A DNA stretch of 64,000 nucleotides, taken from positions 62,001-126,000 of the forward strand of contig CAJOEI010000002.1 in assembly GCA_905233465.1 (NCBI GenBank), read 5' to 3'. The translations under genes were made by a program, and so were the position numbers. This DNA comes from an uncultured Bacteroidaceae bacterium. GTDB lineage: Bacteria > Bacteroidota > Bacteroidia > Bacteroidales > Bacteroidaceae. Within the stretch, counting starts at the first letter, position 1, and the number at the start of each line of letters is the position of its first letter. The notes below the pieces were generated by a model. That model did no database searches. It was not told the origin of the DNA and was given only the letters and a program-made list of their open reading frames with translations. Below, one piece after another: positions 1 through 8,613 of the stretch.

Positions 1-984
1 CGCAACTATCTCGACTGGATAGCCGACAAGGATGCTGCCGACAGGCCTTTGATGAGCACTGATGTGTTCCGCTCACGCGTCTTCCCCCTGTTGGATAAGG
101 GCTGCCGTGTCTTTCTGATAGTCATAGACAATTTCCGATACGATCAATGGCGTGTGTTGCGTAACGAGATAGCTGACAGCTTTGCCATTGACGAGAACCT
201 GTATATGAGCATCTTGCCCACGGCAACACAATATGCTCGCAATGCCATATTCTCTGGACTGATGCCCAACATCATCGCAGAGATGTTTCCCGACCTGTGG
301 GTGGACGAGGACTCCGAGGAAGGCAAGAACCTCAATGAGGCGCCGCTGATACGCACACAATTCCAGCGCTATCGTCGTCACGACACTTTCTCCTACAACA
401 AGGTCAACGATTCGGCAGCTGCTGAACGCCTGTTGCGCGAACTGCCGTCGCTGAGCAAATACGACCTCAACGTGTGCGTGCTCAACTTCATCGACATGCT
501 CTCGCATGCCCGCACAGAGAGTCAGATGGTGCGGGAGCTGGCCAGCACAGAAGCCGCTTATCGCAGCATCACACTATCGTGGTTGCGGCATTCGCCTGTT
601 GGCGAGCTGTTCAGGGCACTGGCACAGACGGACTGCCACATCATCCTCACAACAGACCACGGCAGCATACGCTGCAAGACACCTATACGCGTCAAAGGCG
701 ACCGCAACACCAATACCAATCTGCGATACAAGCTGGGCCGCAACCTGGACTACAACCCGCGAGAGGTCTTTGACATTACACAGCCGCACGCAGCACAGCT
801 GCCAGCACCCAACATCAGCACACGATATATCTTTGCCACATCGGACAGCTTCTTTGCTTATCCTAATAACTATAACTACTATGTGTCTTACTATCGCGAT
901 ACCTTCCAACATGGAGGCATCTCGATGGAAGAGATGCTCATACCATTAGTACACTTGCAACCAAAAAGATTCATCGAAACGTGA
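1..984 (+). CDS. porX: PorX-type PglZ-domain response regulator (5' end outside window)
   Basis: The frame is open from base 1, so the N-terminus, presumably the CheY-like receiver, lies outside the window; 327 codons are visible. The visible part is an alkaline-phosphatase-like PglZ domain: FLIVIDNFRYDQW near the start supplies a metal-binding Asp, LPTATQYARNAIFSG follows, and TTDHGS late in the domain is the second metal site. In Porphyromonas and Flavobacterium, PorX works with the sensor PorY to control type IX secretion genes. The TGA stop overlaps the GTG start of tsaE by 4 bp, so the two are probably translationally coupled. Seen: the PglZ motifs. Known: the PorX role. Inferred: the same role here, consistent with a type-IX-like tail on the protein at 22-25.5 kb. 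Confidence 0.88.
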   Translation, partial: RNYLDWIADKDAADRPLMSTDVFRSRVFPLLDKGCRVFLIVIDNFRYDQWRVLRNEIADSFAIDENLYMSILPTATQYARNAIFSGLMPNIIAEMFPDLWVDEDSEEGKNLNEAPLIRTQFQRYRRHDTFSYNKVNDSAAAERLLRELPSLSKYDLNVCVLNFIDMLSHARTESQMVRELASTEAAYRSITLSWLRHSPVGELFRALAQTDCHIILTTDHGSIRCKTPIRVKGDRNTNTNLRYKLGRNLDYNPREVFDITQPHAAQLPAPNISTRYIFATSDSFFAYPNNYNYYVSYYRDTFQHGGISMEEMLIPLVHLQPKRFIET

Positions 985-1412
985 AAAGTGACATCATAAC
1001 CATCCCAACATTGGAGGCCATTGACGAGGCTGCACAGCAATTCGTAAAGAACATGCACGATAGCACGGTGTTTGCCTTCTACGGCAACATGGGTGCCGGC
1101 AAAACCACATTCATCCGTGCCGTGTGTGCCGCATTGGGGGTGACAGACACCGTCACATCTCCAACATTTGCCATCATCAACGAATACAGATCATCCACAG
1201 CACCAGTCTATCACTTCGACTTCTATCGGCTGAAGGACATAGGTGATGCTATGGCCATAGGCACAGAGGATTATCTGTACAGCGGACACATATGTCTCAT
1301 AGAATGGCCTGAAATCATTGAGCCTTTGTTGCCCGCTGATGCCGTGAAGGTTGCTATCAGTGTCGACGACGACGGAGTGCGAACTGTGGAAATGTTGAAA
1401 GTTGAAAGTTGA
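981..1412 (+). CDS. tsaE: tRNA threonylcarbamoyladenosine biosynthesis ATPase TsaE
   Basis: A 143-aa P-loop protein with Walker A GNMGAGKTT at residues 35-43, SPTFAIINEY near 60-69, HFDFYRL near 78-84 and LIEWPE with the conserved Glu near 108. This is the full TsaE signature at normal family length. TsaE is the ATPase partner of TsaB/TsaD in making t6A37 on ANN-decoding tRNAs in the cytoplasm. The GTG start lies in the GTGA overlap with porX. The last residues, MLKVES, and the stop come from a TTGAAAG spacer repeat, so the natural C-terminus has probably been extended by the repeat. Confidence 0.93.
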   Translation: MKSDIITIPTLEAIDEAAQQFVKNMHDSTVFAFYGNMGAGKTTFIRAVCAALGVTDTVTSPTFAIINEYRSSTAPVYHFDFYRLKDIGDAMAIGTEDYLYSGHICLIEWPEIIEPLLPADAVKVAISVDDDGVRTVEMLKVES

Positions 1413-1434
1413 AAGTTTAGGGTTTAAAGTTAGG

Positions 1435-1995
1435 ATGGTCGCATTATCTTCTTGCTACCTGGCTCCTGTCGACTGGTATGCTATGTATGTGCATTCGGGC
1501 GGAGCAAAAGTTGATGTCAATGCTGCCTACACAGGGCAGCGCCACGTCAACAGATGCACCATACTCATGCCCGACGGACCACAGACGCTAACAATACCTC
1601 TGGTGGCCAGTAGCACACACGGCACCATTGCCGACCTGCGCATCAGCGACCACGGCCGATGGCGTAGCCATCACTGGAACGCTTTGCGCACAGCCTACGG
1701 CAAGAGCCCATTCTTCGAGTTCTATGCTGATGACTTTGCACCTTTCTACACAGAACAATGGCACTCACTGGCTGATTTCAATTCTGCATTGCACAAACTG
1801 GTATGTCGGCTGTTGGATATAGAAGCTATAGACTCTATAGAAACTATAGAAGCTATAGAGACAAAACCCTCTTTGGGGCCGCCATATTATCAGGTTTTTG
1901 GCCACCGTCAGGGCTTTGTGCCACATTTGAGCATACTCGACCTGTTGTTCAATATGGGTCCTGAAGGACTGTTGGTGTTGCTGGCTTCACATTAG
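1435..1995 (+). CDS. WbqC family protein
   Basis: A 186-aa soluble protein. The start is the first ATG after the heptad spacer, because the longer reading from 1402 would be translated from repeat sequence. It shows the WbqC pattern: an early SSCYLAPVDWYAMY, then NRCTILMPDGPQTLTIPL and a later aromatic FFEFYADDFAPFY. WbqC proteins are tied to surface polysaccharide or sugar-nucleotide loci, but their reaction is unproven. Residues of about 130-145 are a tripeptide run (IEA, IDS, IET, IEA, IET) encoded by five nonamer repeats at 1819-1863, an in-frame expansion just before the conserved C-terminal part. It converges on the 7TM-HD gene with only 10 bp between stops. Confidence 0.8.
   Translation: MVALSSCYLAPVDWYAMYVHSGGAKVDVNAAYTGQRHVNRCTILMPDGPQTLTIPLVASSTHGTIADLRISDHGRWRSHHWNALRTAYGKSPFFEFYADDFAPFYTEQWHSLADFNSALHKLVCRLLDIEAIDSIETIEAIETKPSLGPPYYQVFGHRQGFVPHLSILDLLFNMGPEGLLVLLASH
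1819..1863 (+). repeat. Five tandem 9-bp repeats inside the WbqC gene
   Basis: The unit is approximately ATAGAAGCT, with variants ATAGACTCT and ATAGAAACT. Period 9 keeps the frame and makes five tripeptides of the form I-(E/D)-(A/S/T). It is related in style to the short-period repeats in spacers across the window. Confidence 0.85.
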
Positions 1996-2005
1996 CCACT
2001 ACTTA

Positions 2006-4117
2006 TCAGCTCTCTTTAGCCTTTTCTTCTTTCTCGCTACCCTTCAAACTCGGATAGCTGATGCGGGTGTGGTAAATAATCTTCAACTTCTCCTTGAACA
2101 CGTCCTTGGCCATCTTGATATCCAAGAACGTTATCGGACAGTCGGCAAAGAGGCCTTCCTTCAGTTGTGTGTCAATGATGCGGTCTACAAGGTCGCTGAT
2201 AGTCTTTTCGTTGTATTCATCCAGCGAGCGTGAGCTGGCTTCCACAGCATCTGCCATCATCAATATTGCCTGCTCCGTAGTCTGAGGATTGTGGCCTGTG
2301 TACATGAAATCCTCTTCATTGACCTCCTCATCAGGATGAGCATTGCGGTAGGTGATATAGAAATACTTCACCAACCCACGACCGTGGTGCGTAGAGATGA
2401 ATTCGCGTATGATATGCGGCAACTGATATTTGTCTGCCAGCGCCTCGCCCTCTGCCACATGACGAATGATGATGCGAGCACTCTCGCGAGGATCAAGTTT
2501 GCTATGCGGATTCACTCCGCCGGCCTGATTCTCAGTGAAGAACGGCGGGTTATAGATTTTGCCGATATCATGATACAGTGCTCCTGTGCGCACGAGCTGG
2601 CTCTTAGCTCCAATGTGAAGCGCGACTTCAGCAGCGAGATTGCTGACTTGCAGCGAATGCTGGAATGTTCCTGGTGCAACTTCCGACAGGCGGTGGAGCA
2701 ACGGCCGATTGATATTGGACAGCTCTACGAGCATCACATTGCTGGTGAATCCAAAAAGTTTCTCCAACGCCGCCATCAGCGGATAGGCAAACAACAGCAA
2801 CAGTCCGCTGGCCGCGATGTGCTTGTATATTCCCCAATCTATGGCACTCACGCTGTCGCCGCCAAATGGCAGACGGCCATGCATGAGTTCTATGCTCATA
2901 TACATAGCCCATGCAGACAATGTCACCAATACAGCCGTGCGAATTATCTGCGAACGCTCGGATAGTTCCCGCAGCGTGTAGATGGCCACCATGCCCGCTA
3001 CAGCCTGAGTAGCAATGAACTCAAATGGGTACTTCAGCGCTACGGCACTGAGCAGCACTGATGCCACATGCGTGGTGAAGGCAGTACGAGAATCCATGAA
3101 GACACGGACAAACACAGGCAGCATCGCGTATGGTATGATATACACAGACAACAACGTATGGCGCACGAGGAATGCAGTCATCAGTGGGAACGCCACAACC
3201 AGCACTATCAGCAGCATCACGCTGCGAAGACTGCAGATATAGTCCATGCGGAACAGATGGAAATACAGTGCCAGACATAACACAATGAAGCTCACATAGA
3301 GAATCTGACCTATCACCGTCAAATTAAGCTCCTGAGCTGTCTGACTGCGTGCTGCCGTAGCACGTTGGTAGCTCTCAAGCTTCTGGTAGGTGGCTTCGTC
3401 AACAATATCACCGCGATCTATAACCTTCTCACCCGCCAACACCATGCCCGAACTGGGCGAGAGGGAGCGCTCGAGATCATTCCAGTAGTCGACAGACTTC
3501 TGCTCATCGTACACCAAATTGGGCTCTATATACTGTGACAGATTGAGCTTTTGCAGTCGTTGACGGCTCACCGCGTTGCTGTCCTCAGCTGCCAGCAGAT
3601 ACTCGTATGCTGACTTCTGAGTGAACAAGTTTGCAACACGTCGAGAGGCCTTGGTCTCGGAACCCTCGAAGATGCGCACACTCTGTGTGCTGTCGGCCTG
3701 CAGACGCTCCTGGTCTTCTGGAGACACCACGCCACGCGCATATATCGTCCTTAGCTGCTCCTCAATGTAGGCCCTGTATGCGAATGGCACATCACCCATC
3801 ATCTGGTTGCGGAAGTCGGCACGGAAGCGCGCCACTTGCTGCGCTTCCACATCACGCTGGATGGCATAATACGGTTCGTAGATGCGACGAACGCTGTCGC
3901 GCTCATAGCTGAGCTGGGCATCGGTCTTGAAAACGGGGAAGTCAAAGGGCGCTATGAACTGTCCGTAAGGCCAGGGACGGCCCACGTCAGTGATAAACGA
4001 CGAACGCGAACCTCGAGGCAAAGCCCATACCAGCAGCGCTATCACACACAATAGCACCACCACCTGTTTCAGATAGTCCTGCCAACTCAAATCTTTATGT
4101 TTGTTGTTGCGACTCAT
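2006..4117 (-). CDS. 7TM-HD family membrane phosphohydrolase
   Basis: A 703-aa integral membrane protein. It has an N-terminal TM segment ([15 protein letters not shown]), a long extracytoplasmic region of about 280 residues, a block of roughly seven TM helices, and a C-terminal cytoplasmic HD domain with HSLQVSNLA and the metal-binding HD pair in LYHDIGK near residue 515. This is the layout of the 7TMR-HD family, whose PgpH members hydrolyse cyclic di-AMP; that substrate is inferred here, not shown. The start at 4117 (MSRNNKHKD) is preferred over an upstream ATG at 4162 because a TAnnTTTG box on the minus strand lies at 4141-4148, putting transcription start downstream of 4162. It diverges from gltX. 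Confidence 0.88.
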   Translation of the reverse strand: MSRNNKHKDLSWQDYLKQVVVLLCVIALLVWALPRGSRSSFITDVGRPWPYGQFIAPFDFPVFKTDAQLSYERDSVRRIYEPYYAIQRDVEAQQVARFRADFRNQMMGDVPFAYRAYIEEQLRTIYARGVVSPEDQERLQADSTQSVRIFEGSETKASRRVANLFTQKSAYEYLLAAEDSNAVSRQRLQKLNLSQYIEPNLVYDEQKSVDYWNDLERSLSPSSGMVLAGEKVIDRGDIVDEATYQKLESYQRATAARSQTAQELNLTVIGQILYVSFIVLCLALYFHLFRMDYICSLRSVMLLIVLVVAFPLMTAFLVRHTLLSVYIIPYAMLPVFVRVFMDSRTAFTTHVASVLLSAVALKYPFEFIATQAVAGMVAIYTLRELSERSQIIRTAVLVTLSAWAMYMSIELMHGRLPFGGDSVSAIDWGIYKHIAASGLLLLFAYPLMAALEKLFGFTSNVMLVELSNINRPLLHRLSEVAPGTFQHSLQVSNLAAEVALHIGAKSQLVRTGALYHDIGKIYNPPFFTENQAGGVNPHSKLDPRESARIIIRHVAEGEALADKYQLPHIIREFISTHHGRGLVKYFYITYRNAHPDEEVNEEDFMYTGHNPQTTEQAILMMADAVEASSRSLDEYNEKTISDLVDRIIDTQLKEGLFADCPITFLDIKMAKDVFKEKLKIIYHTRISYPSLKGSEKEEKAKES

Positions 4118-4140
4118 GGCGAAAAGTGTTGATTTCGCTG

Positions 4141-4148
4141 CAAAAATA
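4141..4148 (-). promoter_or_regulatory. -7 box of the 7TM-HD gene
   Basis: TATTTTTG on the minus strand matches the Bacteroidota TAnnTTTG element. It lies 24 bp before the chosen ATG at 4117 and 35 bp from the opposing gltX box, so the two promoters are back to back. Confidence 0.65.
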
Positions 4149-4182
4149 GTACAAAGTTTCATGTTATTACCAAAGATTGTTG

Positions 4183-4190
4183 TATTTTTG
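4183..4190 (+). promoter_or_regulatory. -7 box of gltX
   Basis: TATTTTTG on the plus strand, 25 bp before the gltX ATG at 4215. No clear TTTG -33 element is visible 19 bp upstream. Confidence 0.65.
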
Positions 4191-4214
4191 CAAAAAATTT
4201 CTCAACTTCATCTC

Positions 4215-5768
4215 ATGACAACATCAAACGTTCGTGTACGCTTCGCCCCTTCACCCACCGGACCATTGCACATCGGCGGCGTGCGCACAGCCTTGTATAA
4301 CTATTTGTTTGCCCGCCAACATGGTGGACAATTCATCTTCCGCATCGAGGATACAGACTCCACACGCTTCGTCCCAGGAGCCGAAGACTATATCATCGAG
4401 TCGTTCCGATGGTTGGGCATCAACTTTGACGAGGGCGTGGGCATAGGCGGCGACTGCGGCCCCTATCGCCAGAGCGAACGGCGCGATATCTATATCCGTT
4501 ATGTGCAACAGCTGCTGGATGCCGGCGCAGCATACTATGCCTTCGACACTCCTGAGGAATTGACCGCACGCCGCGAACAGGAAGCCAATTTCCAGTATGA
4601 TGCTTCCACACGCATGTCGATGCGCAACTCCCTCACACTCGGCATTGACCAGGCTCGACGCATGGTGGCCGACGGAGTGCCGTATGTCGTGCGTTTCCTC
4701 ATACAGCCCGGCGAAGACGTGCATGTCGACGACATCATTCGCGGCGATGTGTGCATCAACAGCAGCGTGCTCGACGACAAGGTGCTGTGGAAGAGTGCCG
4801 ACGGACTGCCGACATACCATCTGGCAAACATCGTCGACGACCATCTGATGCGCGTCACACACGTCATCCGCGGCGAAGAATGGTTGCCAAGTTCACCTTT
4901 GCATGTGCTGCTCTACCGCGCTTTCGGATGGGCAGACACCATGCCGCGATTCGCACACCTGCCACTCCTGCTCAAACCCGACGGCAAAGGCAAACTCAGC
5001 AAGCGCGATGGCGACCGCCTCGGCTTCCCCGTCTTCCCGCTTGAGTGGCACGACCCCAAGAGCGGAGAAGTTAGCAGCGGGTATCGCGAGAAAGGCTATC
5101 TTCCCGAGGCAGTCATCAATTTCTTGGCCCTGTTGGGCTGGAATCCCGGCGACGACCAGGAGCTGATGAGCCTCAGCGAGATGGTGCAGAAGTTCGATCT
5201 CGCCAAGTGTTCCAAAAACGGCGCGCGCTTCGATTATGTCAAAGGCTTCTGGTTCAACAGAGAATACCTCATGCGACGCTCCGACAACGAACTCGCACCC
5301 GCCTTTGTCCATTTGCTGGCAGAACAGGGCATCACGACAACCGAGGAACGCGCCGCCGTGGTCATAAGCCTGATGAAGAGCAAAGTCATCGAATACGAGA
5401 CCAAGGACGGTCCACGCAAACGCAACATATCCTTCATCAGCGACCTCTGGCCCCTGTGCCGTTTCTTCTTCGTAGCACCAACCACCTTCAACCGCGAGGA
5501 CAAGTTCATCCGTAAGAATTGGAATGAGACATCTGCCGAAGAGATGCGTCTGTTGCGCACACAGCTCGCTGACGTTGACGACTTCAGCGTTGAGGGCATA
5601 AAGGCAGTCATCGACCCGTGGGTGGAAGCCAATGGCCTGAAGCCCTGGAACGCATGGCGCGTATGCCTCGTCGGCGAGGGCCAAGGCCCCGATATGTATG
5701 CCTTAGCCGCCTTCCTCGGCAAAGAAGAGACGTTGCGTCGCATGGACTATGCCATTGCAACCCTTTAA
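4215..5768 (+). CDS. gltX: Glutamyl-tRNA synthetase
   Basis: A 517-aa class I aminoacyl-tRNA synthetase charging tRNA-Glu. [14 protein letters not shown] at the N-terminus contains the HIGH-type motif, RIEDTD follows, and KLSKRDGDR near residue 270 is the KMSKS-type loop. The length is normal for the Bacteroidota enzyme. The reading frame extends upstream to 4101, but the residues before MTTSNVRV come from the promoter region. The stop TAA sits inside the TTTAAAC spacer repeat that leads to waaA. Confidence 0.95.
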   Translation: MTTSNVRVRFAPSPTGPLHIGGVRTALYNYLFARQHGGQFIFRIEDTDSTRFVPGAEDYIIESFRWLGINFDEGVGIGGDCGPYRQSERRDIYIRYVQQLLDAGAAYYAFDTPEELTARREQEANFQYDASTRMSMRNSLTLGIDQARRMVADGVPYVVRFLIQPGEDVHVDDIIRGDVCINSSVLDDKVLWKSADGLPTYHLANIVDDHLMRVTHVIRGEEWLPSSPLHVLLYRAFGWADTMPRFAHLPLLLKPDGKGKLSKRDGDRLGFPVFPLEWHDPKSGEVSSGYREKGYLPEAVINFLALLGWNPGDDQELMSLSEMVQKFDLAKCSKNGARFDYVKGFWFNREYLMRRSDNELAPAFVHLLAEQGITTTEERAAVVISLMKSKVIEYETKDGPRKRNISFISDLWPLCRFFFVAPTTFNREDKFIRKNWNETSAEEMRLLRTQLADVDDFSVEGIKAVIDPWVEANGLKPWNAWRVCLVGEGQGPDMYALAAFLGKEETLRRMDYAIATL

Positions 5769-5816
5769 ACCTTAAACTCTATACTTTAAACTTTAAACCG
5801 CGGCTACGCCGCACCC
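5769..5816. repeat. Heptad spacer plus GC mini-hairpin between gltX and waaA
   Basis: AAACTTTA-type heptads are followed by CGCGGCTACGCCGC, a short perfect GC stem with a TAC-like loop, ending just before the waaA ATG. The same composite occurs at other spacers in the window. Confidence 0.75.
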
Positions 5817-7070
5817 ATGTACACTCTCACTATCTATATCTATATGATGGCCATCGGCATTGTGGCCATCTTCAACACGCGAGCACGCAAGCTGGCCGTT
5901 GGCCATCGCAAGGCCTTTGATCTGCTCAAGCAACAGGTGCAGCCAGCAGAGCGCTATGTGTGGTTCCACGCAGCATCGCTTGGCGAGTTCGAGCAGGGTC
6001 GCCCGCTGATGGAGCGCCTGCGCCGTGAACATCCTGAGTTTAAGATTCTGCTCACCTTCTTCTCGCCCTCGGGCTACGAGGTGCGCAAGGATTGGTCTGG
6101 TGCCGATGTCATCTGCTACCTGCCACTTGACACACCCGCCAATGTGCGTCGGTTCTTCCACATTGTGCAACCTCAGGCACTCTTTCTCATCAAATACGAA
6201 TTCTGGCAGAACTATCTCAAAGGCTGTGCTCGCCGTGGCATTCCCGTCTACAGCGTGTCAAGCATCTTCAGACCCAATCAGATATTCTTCCGTTGGTATG
6301 GCCGCGGCTACGCCCATGTGCTTGACAAGGTGACCTATTTCTTTGTTCAGAACGAGCAGAGCCGTGAACTGCTATCCACACTCGGCCACCGCGACAACGT
6401 CCGCGTGGTTGGCGACACACGCTTCGACCGTGTGATAGACATCCGTCGCGCCGCCAAGCCGCTGCCACTGGTCGAGCGCTTTGCTCAGGATGCAGAGATA
6501 TTTGTTGCTGGCAGCTCGTGGCCGCCTGACGAAGCGCTGTTCATACCGTGGTTCGTAGAGAGGGTGAAGAATAGTGGCAAGAGAACAAAGATGATTATTG
6601 CTCCACATCTCATCCATGAGAGCCACTTGCGTGACATCGAGGCCGCACTCTGCAATTGTAAGGTGTTGCGCTATTCGGCTGCCAATGAGGATAATGTGGC
6701 AGAGGCCGATGTGCTCATCATCGATTGTTTTGGCCTATTGTCAAGCATCTACCGCTATGGTCGTCTGGCGATGGTAGGCGGAGGTTTTGGCGAAGGCATT
6801 CACAACGTACCCGAAGCAGCTGTCTATGGATTACCTGTACTCATTGGACCCAATAACAGGAACTTCCGCGAGGCACGCTATCTCATTGATGCTGGCGGTG
6901 TGTTTGAGGTGACAGATGCTGCTACATTTGCTGCGGCTGTCAATCGCCTGCTTGCCGACGCCACAGCTTGGCAGAGGGCTGCCGACGCATCTAAGACGTA
7001 CATCACTGGCAATGCTGGTGCTACAGACATCATCTACGAGCATGTCTTCACTCAAGTCTCGCACAGCTAA
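5817..7070 (+). CDS. waaA: 3-deoxy-D-manno-octulosonic acid (Kdo) transferase, GT30
   Basis: A 417-aa enzyme transferring Kdo from CMP-Kdo to lipid A precursor at the inner face of the cytoplasmic membrane. The N-terminal hydrophobic segment (LTIYIYMMAIGIVAIF) is the usual anchor. HAASLGEFEQG at about residues 51-61 carries the catalytic Glu (residue 57), and FLIKYEFWQN and VGGGFGEGIHNVPEAAVYGLPVL are GT30 landmarks. Its 3' end overlaps the flippase start by 29 bp, suggesting a shared transcript for envelope polysaccharide genes. Confidence 0.94.
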   Translation: MYTLTIYIYMMAIGIVAIFNTRARKLAVGHRKAFDLLKQQVQPAERYVWFHAASLGEFEQGRPLMERLRREHPEFKILLTFFSPSGYEVRKDWSGADVICYLPLDTPANVRRFFHIVQPQALFLIKYEFWQNYLKGCARRGIPVYSVSSIFRPNQIFFRWYGRGYAHVLDKVTYFFVQNEQSRELLSTLGHRDNVRVVGDTRFDRVIDIRRAAKPLPLVERFAQDAEIFVAGSSWPPDEALFIPWFVERVKNSGKRTKMIIAPHLIHESHLRDIEAALCNCKVLRYSAANEDNVAEADVLIIDCFGLLSSIYRYGRLAMVGGGFGEGIHNVPEAAVYGLPVLIGPNNRNFREARYLIDAGGVFEVTDAATFAAAVNRLLADATAWQRAADASKTYITGNAGATDIIYEHVFTQVSHS

Positions 7071-8568
7071 CGGCCTGCTATGGGGAGCACTCTCCGGCGG
7101 CTTGGTACAGCTTGTGGGCGCCTTGTTCGGCTTCTGGCTCATCAAGCTGCTGTCGCCATCGGACTATGGCAAGATGGCCGCGTTGGTGATATTCTCCAAC
7201 CTCGCCAGCTGCCTGCAGGAGAGCGGCTTCACAGCAGCTCTGGCCAATAAGCACGAACCCCGTCACGAGGACTACAACGCAGTATTTTGGTTTAACATCA
7301 TCGTGGGGGTGACGCTCTATGTTATCCTTTTTGCTACAGCCCCGCTGATAGCACGTTTCTATGCCGAGCCAGTGTTGGTGCCATTGTCACGAGTGGCCTT
7401 CCTAAGTTTTGTGGTCAGTTCTTTCGGCACAGCCCAGCGGGCATATTTGTTCGGCCACATGCGTGTGCGTCAGAACAGCATCTCACTCCTTGTAGCGACA
7501 ACGGTGTCCGGCGCTGCTGGTGTAGCAATGGCTTACGCAGGCATGGCTTATTGGGGTTTGGCGCTACAGTCGGTCGTCTACGTGTCAATGGTGACGCTGA
7601 TGAGCTGGCATTTCTCTCCGTGGCGCCCGACGCTGCACATAGACCTGCGTCCAGCATGGCGCATGTTTGGTTTCTCGTCAAAGCTTCTCATCAACAGCTT
7701 TGCATCACAACTCAACAGCAACGCTTTCGGCGTGCTACTCAACCGTTTCTTCCCCGACAAGGGCCACACGGCAGGTCTCTACAGCAACGCTCGCAAATGG
7801 AACGACATGGCCATTGTCACCATCTGCGGTATGGTGCAAGGTGTGGCCCAGCCCATGCTGGTTGAAAGCTCTACCACGAACAGCGACTCTCCCCCTCCGG
7901 CAGAGGGCAATAATCCATTATCCATTATCCATTATCCATTGATAAAAGCTTTCCGCAAGCTGTTGCGCTTCACGTGCTTTGTCTCGTTCCCCGCTATGCT
8001 GGGTCTGGCCCTGATAGCTCGTGATTTTGTTGTGGTGTTGCTTGGCGAGAAATGGTCCGCTTCCGTACCACTGTTGCAAATGCTATGCATCTATGGTGCC
8101 TTTGCACCTGTTGTGACGCTCTATAGCAACCTTGTCATTTCCCGCGGGCGCTCGACCATCAACATGAGCATCGGGCTCATCAACTGCGTCCTTGTCTGGG
8201 GTGGCCTCATCACCCTCCACATAATGGCTGCACGGATGGAGCTCAGTCGGGCTGTGGAACTTTATGCTATGGTCGTGTATTATGTCATCCTGAATGTAGC
8301 CTGGCTGATAGTATGGCAGGCTGCGGCGAAGCGTCTCATAGGCTTAAGATGGTGGCACGCATTGATAGACATCCTGCCTTTCTGGTTCTTTGCACTTGCT
8401 GTAATCCTTGCCGCCTGGTGGTTAACCCACACATGGCCTCTGAGCGTCACACGTATGTTGGTGCGCATTGTCGCTGCTGCCACTCTCTATATTGGTGCAT
8501 TATGGGTGGCACGTGCCCGCATACTTCGAGAGTCAATACAATTCATAATGCACAAGAAAGAATGTTGA
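7042..8568 (+). CDS. Polysaccharide flippase, MOP superfamily (Wzx/TuaB-like)
   Basis: A 508-aa multi-TM protein; the N-terminal GLLWGALSGGLVQLVGALFG followed by LLSPSDYGKMA is typical of PST-family oligosaccharide exporters. The ATG at 7042 is preferred to the frame start at 6916 because the upstream residues overlap waaA and are not family-like. Around residues 280-302 a stretch (DSPPPAEGNN, then PLSIIHYPLIK) is encoded by a GC-rich repeat fragment plus CCATTAT heptads, lengthening a loop between membrane segments. The last residues, KKEC, and the stop fall in the TTGAAAG spacer. It probably moves an undecaprenyl-linked glycan across the inner membrane; the glycan is unknown. Confidence 0.87.
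   Translation: MSSLKSRTANGLLWGALSGGLVQLVGALFGFWLIKLLSPSDYGKMAALVIFSNLASCLQESGFTAALANKHEPRHEDYNAVFWFNIIVGVTLYVILFATAPLIARFYAEPVLVPLSRVAFLSFVVSSFGTAQRAYLFGHMRVRQNSISLLVATTVSGAAGVAMAYAGMAYWGLALQSVVYVSMVTLMSWHFSPWRPTLHIDLRPAWRMFGFSSKLLINSFASQLNSNAFGVLLNRFFPDKGHTAGLYSNARKWNDMAIVTICGMVQGVAQPMLVESSTTNSDSPPPAEGNNPLSIIHYPLIKAFRKLLRFTCFVSFPAMLGLALIARDFVVVLLGEKWSASVPLLQMLCIYGAFAPVVTLYSNLVISRGRSTINMSIGLINCVLVWGGLITLHIMAARMELSRAVELYAMVVYYVILNVAWLIVWQAAAKRLIGLRWWHALIDILPFWFFALAVILAAWWLTHTWPLSVTRMLVRIVAAATLYIGALWVARARILRESIQFIMHKKEC
7887..7940 (+). repeat. Repeat insertion within the flippase gene
   Basis: A C-rich fragment (7887-7907) is joined to four CCATTAT-type heptads (7913-7940), in frame. The same two repeat classes occur elsewhere in the window in coding or spacer DNA. 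Confidence 0.75.
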
Positions 8569-8613
8569 AAGTTGAAAGATTTTGGTTTCAGGTTCCAACT
8601 TTCAACTTTCAAC
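8564..8613. terminator. Inverted heptad hairpin between convergent genes
   Basis: GTTGAAAGTTGAAAG at 8564-8578 and its exact reverse complement at 8599-8613 form a 15-bp stem with a 20-nt loop. It sits between the convergent stops of the flippase and relA/spoT genes, each of which ends inside an arm. It could act as a bidirectional terminator, though there is no long T-run. Confidence 0.6.

Noticed and set aside
1..984. BREX PglZ phosphatase
   Set aside because: The PglZ fold alone could suggest BREX, but the partner tsaE and the close match to PorX-type sequence, without pglX/brxL genes, favour PorX.
4101..4214. N-terminal extension of glutamyl-tRNA synthetase
   Set aside because: The extra residues are encoded by the opposing gene's start and both promoters; the enzyme motif begins at [13 protein letters not shown].
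4893..5684. 263-codon minus-strand frame opposite gltX
   Set aside because: Shadow of gltX.
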